This document shows, piece after piece, positions 51,447-60,258 of a DNA stretch of 64,000 nucleotides. This DNA is from Armatimonadota bacterium (GTDB lineage: Bacteria; Sysuimicrobiota; Sysuimicrobiia; Sysuimicrobiales; Sysuimicrobiaceae). Numbering within the stretch: the stretch's first letter is position 1; every line of letters starts with the position of its first letter. The position numbers and the translations under genes were made by a program. The notes under the pieces are model-generated. The model did no database searches. It was not told the origin of the DNA and worked only from the letters and a program-made list of their open reading frames with translations. The DNA lies in NCBI GenBank assembly GCA_025060455.1, contig JANXBY010000075.1:1-64000 (forward strand). The letters are read 5' to 3'.

Positions 51447-51874
51447 TCACCCAGGTCGGTGCTGACCCCGAGACCGCTTCGGGCCCTGCCCCTCATGCCT
51501 CGGGCCGCTCCCGGCCAGCTCTTTACCGCACCTGCTCCACCGCTCGGCTTCGATCTCGTTGTAGAAGGTGTAGCGGGCCACCCGCCGCACCTTCTGGAAA
51601 ACCCCGCTGACCCGCACCCGGATGTCGTCCCGCAGCCCCCGGTGCCCCCCTGCAAACACCGCCACCCCAGACCCGCCCTCTGCCAGCCGGAACGTCGTGT
51701 ACGGGTTGCCGGCTCTCGAGACCCCCTCCCGGTACCCGGAGACCACCCCGGTCACCGTCACCACCTTGCCGTCGTAGCGGTCCGGATCCCCAGCAGCGCA
51801 GCCACCGACACAGCCTGGGCCAGCGAAGGCGCCAAGAGGACCGCAATACCGACGAGCTCAATCAGTCCCGCCAC
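51447..51874 (-). pseudogene. Secreted OB-fold protein broken by a one-base frameshift
   Basis: A signal peptide frame (VAGLIELVGIAVLLAPSLAQA, GTG at 51874 after GGAGAAGG) runs into an OB-fold frame (DRYDGKVVTVTGVVSGYREG; NPYTTFRLAEGGSGVAVF; RVRVSGVFQKVRRVARYTFYNEIEA) only if one G is added to the GGGG run at 51788-51791. With that base the join reads AALLGDPDRYDGKVV, an ideal fit. As printed, both halves are split. It is either a true pseudogene or a homopolymer sequencing error. The family, seen as a secreted nucleic-acid-binding-like OB domain, has no known role. Confidence 0.6.
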
Positions 51875-51917
51875 CCTTCTCCGGCGCACACCCTCACCCC
51901 CTCGCCCGCCGGCCCGG

Positions 51918-52406
51918 CTAGAAGGTGATCCGGGTCCAGGCCAGCCAGTCGACACGCCAATAGACGTTGTCACGGCCCAGGTACGCCGTCTCGACCTGAA
52001 TTTCCCACTCGGAGGTGCGAGGCTGCAAAGCTTCTACCGGCAGGGCCACGTCCACAAACGAGCCGGTCACGGTCACCCGGATGCCCGGCACTTCCCTCGC
52101 GTCGACCCGGTAGATCCGGCGTGCTTCATCGATAACGACGAAGCGACCAAAACCGTGCGCCGGCTGCTCAGGTCCTACCCGAACGCCCAGCTCGGACTTC
52201 CGGCTCCGGGTAACCGCCACCAGCAGCCGGGTCTGGCCGTGGTCGTTCGAAACCACCGCTCCGCCCCCGACCGGCCCACGGTCCGCCTGCTCAGCGACCT
52301 GTCCGGTGCCCCCTGTGAGCCCCTGGAGGTCGACCTGAGAACCGAACCCGCGGAGATCAGCTCTTGGATCTCCGGAAGCCAGCCCACCGGAGTCTGGGCG
52401 TACCAA
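51918..52406 (-). CDS. Doubtful hypothetical, C-terminal beta-rich part
   Basis: The C-terminal half looks coding: FVVIDEARRIYRVDAREVPGIRVTVTGSFVDVALPVEAL and WEIQVETAYLGRDNVYWRVDWLAWTRITF alternate like a beta domain. The N-terminal half has poor third-position GC and may not be real. Another minus frame (52175-52528) carries GASLTVWYAQTPVGWLPEIQE, so a frameshifted or decayed longer gene is possible. No family is recognised. It sits next to the broken OB-fold gene. Confidence 0.4.
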   Translation of the reverse strand: MVRPDSGGLASGDPRADLRGFGSQVDLQGLTGGTGQVAEQADRGPVGGGAVVSNDHGQTRLLVAVTRSRKSELGVRVGPEQPAHGFGRFVVIDEARRIYRVDAREVPGIRVTVTGSFVDVALPVEALQPRTSEWEIQVETAYLGRDNVYWRVDWLAWTRITF

Positions 52407-52534
52407 ACCGTAAGCGAGGCACCGCTACTCTGCGCCCAAACGGGGCTGCCCTCGGCACGGCGAACTCCGGGTGGCGCGAACAGGATGGATGATCCAGCCT
52501 GCTTGCCCCGCCTTCCCGCGAACGTCACGGTCCG

Positions 52535-53326
52535 TCACGCGGTGCCCCACCGGCGCACGGTGCGGTTCTCCACCTCCCGCATGCCGCGCTCCATGAGCAG
52601 CCCCAGGACCGCGATGGTTGCAAGGCTGGCCAACATGATGTCCGCCCGCAGAAACTCCCGGGCGAGGAAGATGGCCAATCCGAGTCCGAAGTCCGTGGTG
52701 CCGATCATCTCGCCCGCCACCACCGCGCGCCACGACTGCCCCAGGGCCAACCGAAGCCCGGTCATCACGGAGGGCAGCGCGGCGGGTAGCAGCACCCGCC
52801 AGAACCGGTCCACACCCCGGGAGCCCATAACCGTGGCAGCCCGCAGCAGGACTTCAGGGCACTGCCGGATCCCCGACCACACGCTCAGCATCATGGGCAG
52901 GGCAGAGGTGAAGGCGGCCAGGGCGATGGTGGACCGGTTGCCCAGGCCGAGCCAAAGGACCAGCACCGGCAACCACGCGAGGGCCGGGACCGGCAGCAGC
53001 AAGCCTGCGAGGGGGAGGAAGAAGCGTTCCGCGGTCCGAGAGACCCCCATTACGGTGCCCACCACCAGGCCCGCCACACAAGCCAACGCAAGCCCCACCG
53101 CGAGCCGGTAAAGGGTCAGGAATACGTGCTTCCACAGCACACCGGACCGGGCCAGCTCCCACCAGGTATCCACCACCCGGGCCACGCCCGGGAAGATGTT
53201 GGGGTTCAGGTTGAGCCCTCGCGCCAGCAACTCCCAGGCCACGGCCACAGCCAGGAGAGGGGCGAGGCCCGCCGCCGCGTTCCGGACCAGGGAAGGCCAC
53301 CCCGCCAACCGTGCCACCATCACCAA
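52535..53326 (-). CDS. ABC transporter permease (SsuC/TauC-like)
   Basis: This is a 263-aa permease with six TM segments. The cytoplasmic EAA-type loop is RAATVMGSRGVDRFWRVLLPAALPSVMTGLRLALGQSWRAVVAGEM. FFLPLAGLLLPVPALAWLPVLVLWLGLG is typical of the nitrate/sulfonate/taurine permease family. It is the last gene of the GntR-FAH-ATPase-SBP-permease run, 22 nt after the binding protein. Confidence 0.92.
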   Translation of the reverse strand: MVMVARLAGWPSLVRNAAAGLAPLLAVAVAWELLARGLNLNPNIFPGVARVVDTWWELARSGVLWKHVFLTLYRLAVGLALACVAGLVVGTVMGVSRTAERFFLPLAGLLLPVPALAWLPVLVLWLGLGNRSTIALAAFTSALPMMLSVWSGIRQCPEVLLRAATVMGSRGVDRFWRVLLPAALPSVMTGLRLALGQSWRAVVAGEMIGTTDFGLGLAIFLAREFLRADIMLASLATIAVLGLLMERGMREVENRTVRRWGTA

Positions 53327-53348
53327 CCGCCGCGCGTTGTGCGCCTCG

Positions 53349-54374
53349 TCACTGCTTGCGGACTGTGTAGCTGATCCTGCGCACCTGCACCAAACCTCGC
53401 TCCCGCAGAATCTGGGTCGCTACTTCCGTCCGCAAGGACCGCGTCCAGTCGATCCGGCTGCGGATCTGCCCCTGCCGGAACAGGGCCTCCGTCTCCTGGC
53501 CCAGGTAGTCCCGGAGCCCGCCGAGGGGCCCCGGGTACACATCCATCTTGTCCGCCAGCCGGAGCGCCACCTCGGTGCTGAGTGGCGTTCCGCGAGCAGC
53601 GTAGAAGCTCTGCAGGGCCGCGGCGAAGTCCCGGCGGTTGCGCAACCACAGCTCGTAGGCGTCCACCCACGCTTCCAGCAGGCGCCGCAGGGCCTGCGGG
53701 TTGCGGTCAAACCATCCCTGACTGACCACCAAGAACCCCGGGTTGGGGTCGAACTTGGTGTGCTCCACCAGCACCCGCCCGATGCCGAGCCCCTCCGCCA
53801 GGGTGATGAAGGGCTCCACGCCCACAAAGGCGTCCACCAATCCCGCCTGCAGCATCCCCACGTGGTCCGTGTAGCGGGCGTTCACCACCTGCACGTCGCT
53901 GGCGGTCAGCCCGCCCGAGGGCAGGACGAAGTCCTTGAAAGCCAGGTCGGAGCCCGTGCCCACCTGGGAGGCCACTTTCTTGCCCTTCAGGTCCGCCAGC
54001 TGCCGGATGGGGCTGTCGCGCCGGACCACCACCGCGTTCATGTTTCCCCCGTAGATGGTCAGCGCCACCCCCACCGCGGGACCCGCGGCCACCGTGGTCA
54101 GGAAAGGCGTCTTGCCCATGGTCACCGCGTCGAAGTCCCCGGTGAACAGCCCCGTGCGCGCCTCGATGCCGCCCGCCACCGCGACGCCTCGCACGTCGAT
54201 GCCACGGCGGGCGAACAGGTTCCGCTCCAGCCCCACGATGGCGAGCCCGCCGAAGATGTTGATCTGGTACGCCATGCGGAGAACGAGGCGCTCCGGAGCC
54301 TGCCCGTAAGCGGATGTGGCTGCCACCAGCACGGCCACCACCAGGCCCCACCACCGGAACTTCACCTTCTCCAC
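53349..54374 (-). CDS. NMT1/SsuA-like ABC substrate-binding protein
   Basis: This is a 341-aa secreted binding protein with signal peptide ending ATSAYGQA. Motifs include LAIVGLERNLFARRGIDV, GGIEARTGLFTGDFDAVTMGKTPF, LADLKGKKVASQVGTGSDLAF and AGLVDAFVGVEPF, as in the NMT1/taurine-sulfonate family. The substrate is unknown but neighbours suggest an organic acid or sulfonate. Confidence 0.92.
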   Translation of the reverse strand: MEKVKFRWWGLVVAVLVAATSAYGQAPERLVLRMAYQINIFGGLAIVGLERNLFARRGIDVRGVAVAGGIEARTGLFTGDFDAVTMGKTPFLTTVAAGPAVGVALTIYGGNMNAVVVRRDSPIRQLADLKGKKVASQVGTGSDLAFKDFVLPSGGLTASDVQVVNARYTDHVGMLQAGLVDAFVGVEPFITLAEGLGIGRVLVEHTKFDPNPGFLVVSQGWFDRNPQALRRLLEAWVDAYELWLRNRRDFAAALQSFYAARGTPLSTEVALRLADKMDVYPGPLGGLRDYLGQETEALFRQGQIRSRIDWTRSLRTEVATQILRERGLVQVRRISYTVRKQ

Positions 54375-54410
54375 CTCCCTCCGAGTTGTTCGCTTACAAT
54401 CTGACTCCCC

Positions 54411-55286
54411 TCATACCTCTTCCTCCGCCTGGGAGGCCACCAGCTCGTACAGCTTACGTTCCACCTCCAGTGTGCCTTCCCCGTGCAGTCCCCGCGGCCG
54501 GGGAAGGTCTACGGGGATCTCTGCCACTACCCGGCCGGGCGACCGCGCCATCACGTACACCACATCTCCAAGGACCGCCGCCTCGCGGAGGTTGTGGGTC
54601 ACGTAGGCCACGGTGAGGCGTCGCTGGGCCAAAAGCTCGTCCAGGAACCTCACCAGCCTCTGCCGCGTCAGCTCGTCTAGGGCTCCGAACGGCTCGTCCA
54701 TGAGCACCAGGTCCGGCTCGTAGATCAGCGCGCGGGCCACCGCCACGCGCTGCTTCATGCCGCCAGAAAGCTGGTAGGGGTAGTAGCCCTCGAACGCCTC
54801 CATGTGCACCAGCTTGAGCCACCTCCGGACCAGCTCGTCCTCCCGGGCGCGGAGCTCGGGCCGCGCCAACCGGCGCAGTCCGAACACCAGGTTTTCCCTT
54901 ACCGTCATCCACGGGAACAGGGCGTAGTCCTGGAATACGTAGCCCAGGCGCGGCCGGTCCCCGTCCCGCCACCGCACCGAGCCCGACGACAGTTGGACGA
55001 ATCCCGCGAGGACGTTCAGGACGGTGGTCTTGCCGCACCCGGAGGGCCCCACCAGACAGGTCACCTGTCCAGGGTAGAACCGCACCGACACGTTTTCCAG
55101 GGCGCGAAACCGCTCGCCCGCCGCCGTGTCGAATTCCACGGTCCCGTTCAGGATCTGCACCGCGGGCTCCCCCGCGGCTTCCCGCACCAAGCCCGCAGAC
55201 GCCTCCCGCGGGCCGCCGGCGGCCCCACCACCCGCCCCACCCCAGGTTGCTCTCACCGCACAGCCCCCCGCTCTTTCCGCCCGCAC
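54411..55286 (-). CDS. ABC transporter ATPase (SsuB/TauB-like)
   Basis: This is a 291-aa ATPase. Walker A is CLVGPSGCGKTTVLNVL, the signature is YQLSGGMKQRVAVARALI and Walker B is LVLMDEPFGALDELTR. The first 40-45 residues are a low-complexity lead. The true start may be GTG 55256 or the GTG at VQILNGTVEF. It pairs with the permease and binding protein. Confidence 0.9.
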   Translation of the reverse strand: MRAERAGGCAVRATWGGAGGGAAGGPREASAGLVREAAGEPAVQILNGTVEFDTAAGERFRALENVSVRFYPGQVTCLVGPSGCGKTTVLNVLAGFVQLSSGSVRWRDGDRPRLGYVFQDYALFPWMTVRENLVFGLRRLARPELRAREDELVRRWLKLVHMEAFEGYYPYQLSGGMKQRVAVARALIYEPDLVLMDEPFGALDELTRQRLVRFLDELLAQRRLTVAYVTHNLREAAVLGDVVYVMARSPGRVVAEIPVDLPRPRGLHGEGTLEVERKLYELVASQAEEEV

Positions 55287-55306
55287 CCGGGCCCGTCGGT
55301 GGCGCG

Positions 55307-56038
55307 TCAGTCAGCCGCTGCCACCGGGTTCCGCAGCGTCCCGACCCCCTCCACGGTGATCTCCACCACGTCCCCGGGGCGCAGAGGACCGACCCCGGGC
55401 GGGGTGCCCGTGGCGATCACGTCTCCCGGCTCCAGCGTCATGTAGCGGGACGCCTCCGCCACCAGCTCGTACACGTCAAAGATCATGTACCGGGTCGAGG
55501 AGTCCTGGCGCACTTCGCCGTTGACCCGAGTGATGATCCGGACGTCCAAGGGATCCAGCTCGGTCTCCACCCACGGACCGTAGGGCGCGGAGCCGTCAAA
55601 GGCCTTGGCCCTCACCCACTGCTTTTCCACCTTCTGGACGTCCCGGGCGGTAACGTCGTTGAGGATGGAGTACCCGAGGATGACCTCCCGCGCCCGTTCC
55701 CGGGAGACACTCCGGCAGCGGCGGGCGATGACCACCGCCAGCTCCCCCTCGTAGTCCAACTGAGCCGTGTGGGCCGGGTACGGGATGGGCTGACCATGGG
55801 CCACCAGGGCGCTGGGAGGTTTGAGGAAGAACAGCGGTTCCTTCGGGATCTCCACCTCCAGCTCCTGCGCATGGTCCCGGTAATTGAACCCCACGCAGAT
55901 CACCTTCGTGGGGGCAGTGGGAGGAAGCAGCCGTACCGTCGACAACTCCAGCCGGTGGCCGGGGGGGAGAACCACCTCCTCCCCCTCCACCCGAACGTCG
56001 AGAGCCTGTCCGTCCAACCAGATCCGTGCCAGCTTCAT
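55307..56038 (-). CDS. FAH-family hydrolase (fumarylacetoacetate hydrolase fold)
   Basis: This is a 243-aa metal-dependent hydrolase or decarboxylase. Motifs are VICVGFNYRDHAQEL, LDYEGELAVVIARRCRSVS, LNDVTARDVQ and IATGTPPGVGPLRPGDVV, covering the metal ligands. Members cleave fumarylpyruvate, act as acylpyruvases or decarboxylate 2-oxo acids. Coupling with a GntR regulator and an importer points to catabolism of the imported compound. Confidence 0.93.
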   Translation of the reverse strand: MKLARIWLDGQALDVRVEGEEVVLPPGHRLELSTVRLLPPTAPTKVICVGFNYRDHAQELEVEIPKEPLFFLKPPSALVAHGQPIPYPAHTAQLDYEGELAVVIARRCRSVSRERAREVILGYSILNDVTARDVQKVEKQWVRAKAFDGSAPYGPWVETELDPLDVRIITRVNGEVRQDSSTRYMIFDVYELVAEASRYMTLEPGDVIATGTPPGVGPLRPGDVVEITVEGVGTLRNPVAAAD

Positions 56039-56060
56039 CCTGACCTCCGCCTTCTGCCCG

Positions 56061-56774
56061 TCAGAGAGGCTTGATGGGAGTTCCCCCGAACAGATTCCGC
56101 TGGACCCGAAGGAGGTGTGCGCGCATGCGCTCCCGAGCTGACTCCGGGTCCCGCGCCCGCAACGCTCCCAGAATGGCCGCGTGGTCCTCCACGTACGCCT
56201 CCCGGTGTCCGGGGCTTCCCAGGTCCTTGCGCTTGAGCTCGCCCCAGGTGGCCTCGTCCCGAATCCCCTGCAACAGGGCCGAGAAGAACGCCAGCGGGTG
56301 GTTGCCCGCGCTCTGCGCCAGGCGCACGTGGAACTCCCGGTCCTCCTGCTCGAAGGCCGTCAGGCTCTTGGAACGCCGCCCGGCCTCCACACACTCCTCG
56401 AGCCGCTGCCAGTCGGTGGGGCTGGATCGCACCGCAGCCAGGGCTGCGAGCACAGGTTCCAGCGCCAGCCGCGCCTCCAGGATTTCCGCGGGGTTGGCAA
56501 GCCGCGGAAGGTCGGGCAGGGCCAGCTGCAGGGGCAGAGGCCAGGGGTTCACCAAGCGGGTACCCCGGCGCGGCGCGGACTCCACCACCCCCAAGGACCG
56601 CAACAGCCGCAGGGCCTCCCGCAGGGTGGCGCGGCTCGTCTGCAGCTGGGCCGCCAGCTCCCGTTCGGGCGGCAGCCGGCCCTCGGGCAGCTTGCCTTCG
56701 GCCACCAGCTGCTCCAGCCGCCGCAGCACCACCTCAACGGCCGTGGGGCGCGGGAGGACGTTTGGCCTGATCAT
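56061..56774 (-). CDS. FadR-type GntR transcriptional regulator
   Basis: This is a 237-aa regulator. The winged helix (about 10-75) reads EVVLRRLEQLVAEGKLPEGRLPPERELAAQLQTSRATLREALRLL and GVVESAPRRGTRL. The FCD effector domain (about 90-225) has FHVRLAQSAGNHPLAFF and VEDHAAILGALRARD, with metal-binding histidines. It lies divergently from the TctC gene at 56926 and starts the FAH/ABC run, so it is the likely regulator of both. Confidence 0.93.
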   Translation of the reverse strand: MIRPNVLPRPTAVEVVLRRLEQLVAEGKLPEGRLPPERELAAQLQTSRATLREALRLLRSLGVVESAPRRGTRLVNPWPLPLQLALPDLPRLANPAEILEARLALEPVLAALAAVRSSPTDWQRLEECVEAGRRSKSLTAFEQEDREFHVRLAQSAGNHPLAFFSALLQGIRDEATWGELKRKDLGSPGHREAYVEDHAAILGALRARDPESARERMRAHLLRVQRNLFGGTPIKPL

Positions 56775-56852
56775 AAGCTCGACCCTAAGCCTAAGGGCGG
56801 CCGGCCGGTAAGTTCAAGTAGGTGGGTAGCTGGCGCCGGATGCGGTATCTGC

Positions 56853-56882
56853 TTGACCACGGCGGGACGCGGGCCCTAGAAT
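56853..56882 (+). promoter_or_regulatory. Sigma70-type promoter for tctC-1
   Basis: TTGACC (56853-56858), an 18-nt spacer and TAGAAT (56877-56882) form a good promoter 44 nt before the tctC-1 ATG. It is nearly identical in design to the one at 62260. Confidence 0.7.
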
Positions 56883-56893
56883 CGGCTCGCTAT

Positions 56894-56904
56894 CTGTCCG
56901 ACCA
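56894..56904 (+). promoter_or_regulatory. Candidate GntR operator, copy 1
   Basis: CTGTCCGACCA starts 12 nt after the -10 box, overlapping the probable transcript start. It shares CYGTCYGACCAAA with copy 2 (62299) and has the GT-NNN-AC core typical of FadR-type sites. Binding is inferred. Confidence 0.5.
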
Positions 56905-56925
56905 AACGGAAGAGGGGGGGACACC

Positions 56926-57993
56926 ATGCGGGCGCTGGCGGTCAGCCTGTTGGTGGCGGTGGCGCTGGCGGGGACAGCACCCGCGCAGACGCCCTATTAC
57001 GCAGGCAAGGCCATCGAGCTTTTGGTTCCTACCGCGGTGGGCGGTGCCACCGACATCCTGGCACGGTTCTTCGCCCCGTTCCTGGAACGCCACATCCCCG
57101 GCAACCCGAGCATCCGCATCCGCAACATGCCGGGCGGCGGGACCCTGCTGGGCATGAACTGGTTCGCGGCCAACGCCAAAGCCGACGGCACCATGATGCT
57201 GGCCAGCACCGTGTCCTCCCAGGTGGCGTACATCCTCCGAAACCCTGCGGTTCGCTATGAGTTCCGCAAGCTGAAGGCGGTGTTGGTCAACGGCAGCGGG
57301 GCGGTCTTTTACGCCTCGCCACAGACAGGGCTGCGCCGGGCCAGGGACCTTGCGGGCGCCTCGGGGCTCACCTTCGGGAGCCTCACCCCACCTGGTGTGG
57401 AGCTGCCTGCGCTCCTGGCCTTCGAGCTGCTCGGGGTGCAGCCCAAGGTGGTGTTCGGCTTCGAGTCGCGAGGGCCCATCCGGCTGGCCTTCGAGCGCGG
57501 TGAGCTGAACCTTGACTTCCAGGCGACCTTCGTGTACGCCTCCCAGGTCCTGCCCCTGGTGCGTCAGGGGAAAGCCGTGCCGCTTATGACCCTCGGGTTC
57601 ATCGACGAGCGGGGACGCATGGTGAGGGACCCTTCGGTCCCCGACCTGCCCACGGTGTACGAGGTCTACCAGCAGATCCACGGCCTCAAGCCCGACGGCT
57701 TGCTTCGGTGGAAGGCCTACGCGGGGCTGGTGGCCGCCAGCTGGACCTACGGCCGGGCGCTGTGGGTGCCTGAGGGCACGCCCGAAGAAGCCCTCCGCGA
57801 CCTACGGGCTGGGGTGGATCGGATGACCGCGGATCCCGAGTTCCGCCGTCAGGCCGAGCAGGTCCTGGGCCCCTACCCGGTTCTGCGCGGCGACCGGGTG
57901 GAGCAGACCCTCCACCGGAACATGACCATGACCCTGGACGTGGTGAAGTACATCCGGGAGACCATCCGCACCAAGTACAACCAACACATCTAG
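56926..57993 (+). CDS. TctC-like TTT solute-binding protein 1
   Basis: This is a 355-aa secreted binding protein of the Bug/TctC family. A signal peptide ends near TAPAQ. The mature start has YYAGKAIELLVPTAVGGATDILARFF, then IRIRNMPGGGTLLGMNWF. VVFGFESRGPIRLAFERGELNLDFQ and PDLPTVYEVYQQIHG are shared with the two others here. The ATG follows AGAGGGGGGG. No TctA is directly adjacent, so it may share the TctAB at 60259. The ligand is probably a carboxylate. Confidence 0.9.
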   Translation: MRALAVSLLVAVALAGTAPAQTPYYAGKAIELLVPTAVGGATDILARFFAPFLERHIPGNPSIRIRNMPGGGTLLGMNWFAANAKADGTMMLASTVSSQVAYILRNPAVRYEFRKLKAVLVNGSGAVFYASPQTGLRRARDLAGASGLTFGSLTPPGVELPALLAFELLGVQPKVVFGFESRGPIRLAFERGELNLDFQATFVYASQVLPLVRQGKAVPLMTLGFIDERGRMVRDPSVPDLPTVYEVYQQIHGLKPDGLLRWKAYAGLVAASWTYGRALWVPEGTPEEALRDLRAGVDRMTADPEFRRQAEQVLGPYPVLRGDRVEQTLHRNMTMTLDVVKYIRETIRTKYNQHI

Positions 57994-58007
57994 CACGGGA
58001 GGTGGCA

Positions 58008-59147
58008 GTGGCTACGAGCATCCACAACCTCCGGCTCATCAGCCGCACCCGGTACGGGCCCGTAGGTGCCGGACAGGTGCTCGTCGACCGCGGGTTCGCG
58101 TACATCGCCCCCATGAGGGACGTGGGCACCACCGTCTTGGACGTGCGGGACCCCCGGTCCCCCAAAGTGGTCGCCCAGCTGCCGTGCCCGCCCAACACCC
58201 ACATGCACAAAGTGCAGGTGAGCGGCGACCTCATGCTCGTGAACTACGAGCAGCTGCCGACCTATCAAGGGCCTGACTTCCGGGCGGGCGTGGGGATTTA
58301 CGATGTGCGCGACCCCGCCCAGCCTCGCGAGTTGGCGTTCTTCGAGACCGGTGGGATCGGGGTGCACCGGATGTGGTTCGTGGACGGGCAGTACGCGCAC
58401 GTCCCCGCGGGCGCTCCGGGGTACTCCGACCAGATCTACCGCATCTTGGACCTCACCCACCCGGACCGCCCGCGGGAAGTGGGGCGGTGGTGGATGCCGG
58501 GCCAGTGGACGGAGGGTGGCGAACAGCCGGACTGGCCGGCGGGCTGGCGCGTCCGGGTCCACGGGGCTCCCTTTGTCGTGGGGAACCGCTGCTACGTGGG
58601 GTGCACCGACTGGGGTTGGGCGATCCTCGACGTGACGTCTCTCAGCCAGCCGAAGCTGGTCACCCGGCACACCTTCTACCCGCCCTTCGGGGATATGCTG
58701 CACACCGCCTTGCCCCTCCCTGGGAGGAAGCTCGTGGTCTGCACCCAGGAGGCGCTGCGGCGGTGGTCGGACGGCCGGGACCGTGAGAAGTACATGTGGG
58801 TCGTGGACGTGCGGGAAGAGAAGAACCCCGTTCCGGTCGCTGCCTTTCGCGTGGACCCCGACGGCCTGGCTCACCCGGACCACCGGTTCGGCCCGCACAA
58901 CGTCCACGAGAACCGCCCGGGCAGCTCCCAAAGCGAGGAGCGGATCTTCTTGACCTACTTCGCCGGTGGGCTGCGGGTGGTGGACATCCGGGATCCCTTC
59001 CGGCCCCAGGAGATCGCGTGGTACGTGCCGGACTTCGGGCCGGACAAGGTGCCTCAGTCCAACGACGTGTACGTGGACGCAGACGGCCTCATCTACCTGG
59101 TGGACCGCCGGGAAGGAGTCCTCGACATCCTGGAACTGACCGTCTGA
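58008..59147 (+). CDS. LVIVD-repeat beta-propeller protein
   Basis: This is a 379-aa protein without signal peptide. Repeated blades end in VLDVRDPRSPKVVAQ, IYDVRDPAQPRELAFF, ILDLTHPDRPREVGRW, ILDVTSLSQPKLV and VVDIRDPFRPQEIAWY, the LVIVD pattern. GTG 58008 is 5 nt after GGGAGG; GTG 58002 is an alternative. Conserved H and D residues (NTHMHKVQ; GPHNVHENRPG) could hold a metal. Its position between two TctC genes suggests a link to the imported compound, but no activity is known. Confidence 0.8.
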   Translation: MATSIHNLRLISRTRYGPVGAGQVLVDRGFAYIAPMRDVGTTVLDVRDPRSPKVVAQLPCPPNTHMHKVQVSGDLMLVNYEQLPTYQGPDFRAGVGIYDVRDPAQPRELAFFETGGIGVHRMWFVDGQYAHVPAGAPGYSDQIYRILDLTHPDRPREVGRWWMPGQWTEGGEQPDWPAGWRVRVHGAPFVVGNRCYVGCTDWGWAILDVTSLSQPKLVTRHTFYPPFGDMLHTALPLPGRKLVVCTQEALRRWSDGRDREKYMWVVDVREEKNPVPVAAFRVDPDGLAHPDHRFGPHNVHENRPGSSQSEERIFLTYFAGGLRVVDIRDPFRPQEIAWYVPDFGPDKVPQSNDVYVDADGLIYLVDRREGVLDILELTV

Positions 59148-59179
59148 GGGACCCGCAGCCCGCGAAGGGGGGATCCGAG

Positions 59180-60253
59180 GTGAGGAGAGCAGGAGCGCTG
59201 GTCCTGACCGTCGTGCTCGTGTGGGCTTTGGCGTCTTCCGCAGGGGCGCCATACTACGCGGGCAAAGTGGTGGAGATCGTCGTCCCCACGTCTCCCGGAG
59301 GGCCGTCGGACATCCTGGTCCGGGCCATCGCCCCGTACCTGGAAAAGCACATCGCGGGTAACCCCTCCGTGCGGGTCCGGAACATGCCTGGGGGCGGGAC
59401 CATCCTGGGCAGCAACTGGTTTGCGCTGAACGCCAAGCCGGACGGCCTCACCCTGCTGGCGGCGCCTGTGGGCTCCACCATCGCGTACATCGTGCGCAAC
59501 CCCGCGGTCCGCTACGATTTCCGGAACTTCAAGCTGGTGGCGGTGAGCGGGAGCGGTGCGGTGTTCTATGTCTCCCCGCGCACGGGGGTACGGCGGGCCG
59601 CAGACCTCCCCCAGGCCCGAGACCTGGTCATGGGATCCCCTTCGCCGCCCGGGAACGTGCTCACGGCCATCGTGGCCATGGACCTGCTGGGCGTGAATCC
59701 TAAGGTGGTCTTCGGGTTTGAAGGGGTCGGGCCCGCGCGTCTCGCCTTCGAGCGGGGCGAACTCACCCTGGACTTCCAGTCCACCATCGTATACGTCACG
59801 CAGGTGCAGCCCCTGGTCCGCGCGGGGCGCGCGGTCCCCCTCATGACCCTGGGCTACCTGGACGAGCGGGGGCGGGTTGTCCGGGACCCCGCGGTCCCCG
59901 ACCTGCCCACGGTGTACGAGGTCTACCAGCAGATCCACGGCCGCAAGCCAGACGGCCTGCTGCGGTGGAAGGCATTCCGGGCGCTCTTCGCCGCGGGCTG
60001 GGTCTACGGGCGCGGGCTGTGGGCGCCCGGTGGGACACCGCCCGAGGTTCTGCGCGAGCTGCACGAGGCCGTGGACCGAATGAACCGTGACCCGGACTTC
60101 CAGCGGGACGTGGCGCAGCGCTTGCTGGAAGGCTACGCCCTCCACCGGGGGGACCGGGTGGAGGCGGTGGTGCACCGCAACCTGCAGATCACCCTGGACG
60201 TGGTGAAGTTCATCCGGGACCTCATGCGGGACAAGTACGGACAGGAGATCTGA
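59180..60253 (+). CDS. TctC-like TTT solute-binding protein 2
   Basis: This is a 357-aa binding protein. GTG 59180 gives a signal peptide (LVLTVVLVWALASSAGA) and a mature start YYAGKVVEIVVPTSPGGPSDILVRAIAPYL. It is very similar to TctC-1 in VYEVYQQIHGRKPDGLLRWKAF, indicating recent duplication. It lies 5 nt before the TctAB gene and is its direct partner. Confidence 0.92.
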   Translation: MRRAGALVLTVVLVWALASSAGAPYYAGKVVEIVVPTSPGGPSDILVRAIAPYLEKHIAGNPSVRVRNMPGGGTILGSNWFALNAKPDGLTLLAAPVGSTIAYIVRNPAVRYDFRNFKLVAVSGSGAVFYVSPRTGVRRAADLPQARDLVMGSPSPPGNVLTAIVAMDLLGVNPKVVFGFEGVGPARLAFERGELTLDFQSTIVYVTQVQPLVRAGRAVPLMTLGYLDERGRVVRDPAVPDLPTVYEVYQQIHGRKPDGLLRWKAFRALFAAGWVYGRGLWAPGGTPPEVLRELHEAVDRMNRDPDFQRDVAQRLLEGYALHRGDRVEAVVHRNLQITLDVVKFIRDLMRDKYGQEI

Positions 60254-60258
60254 CCCCC

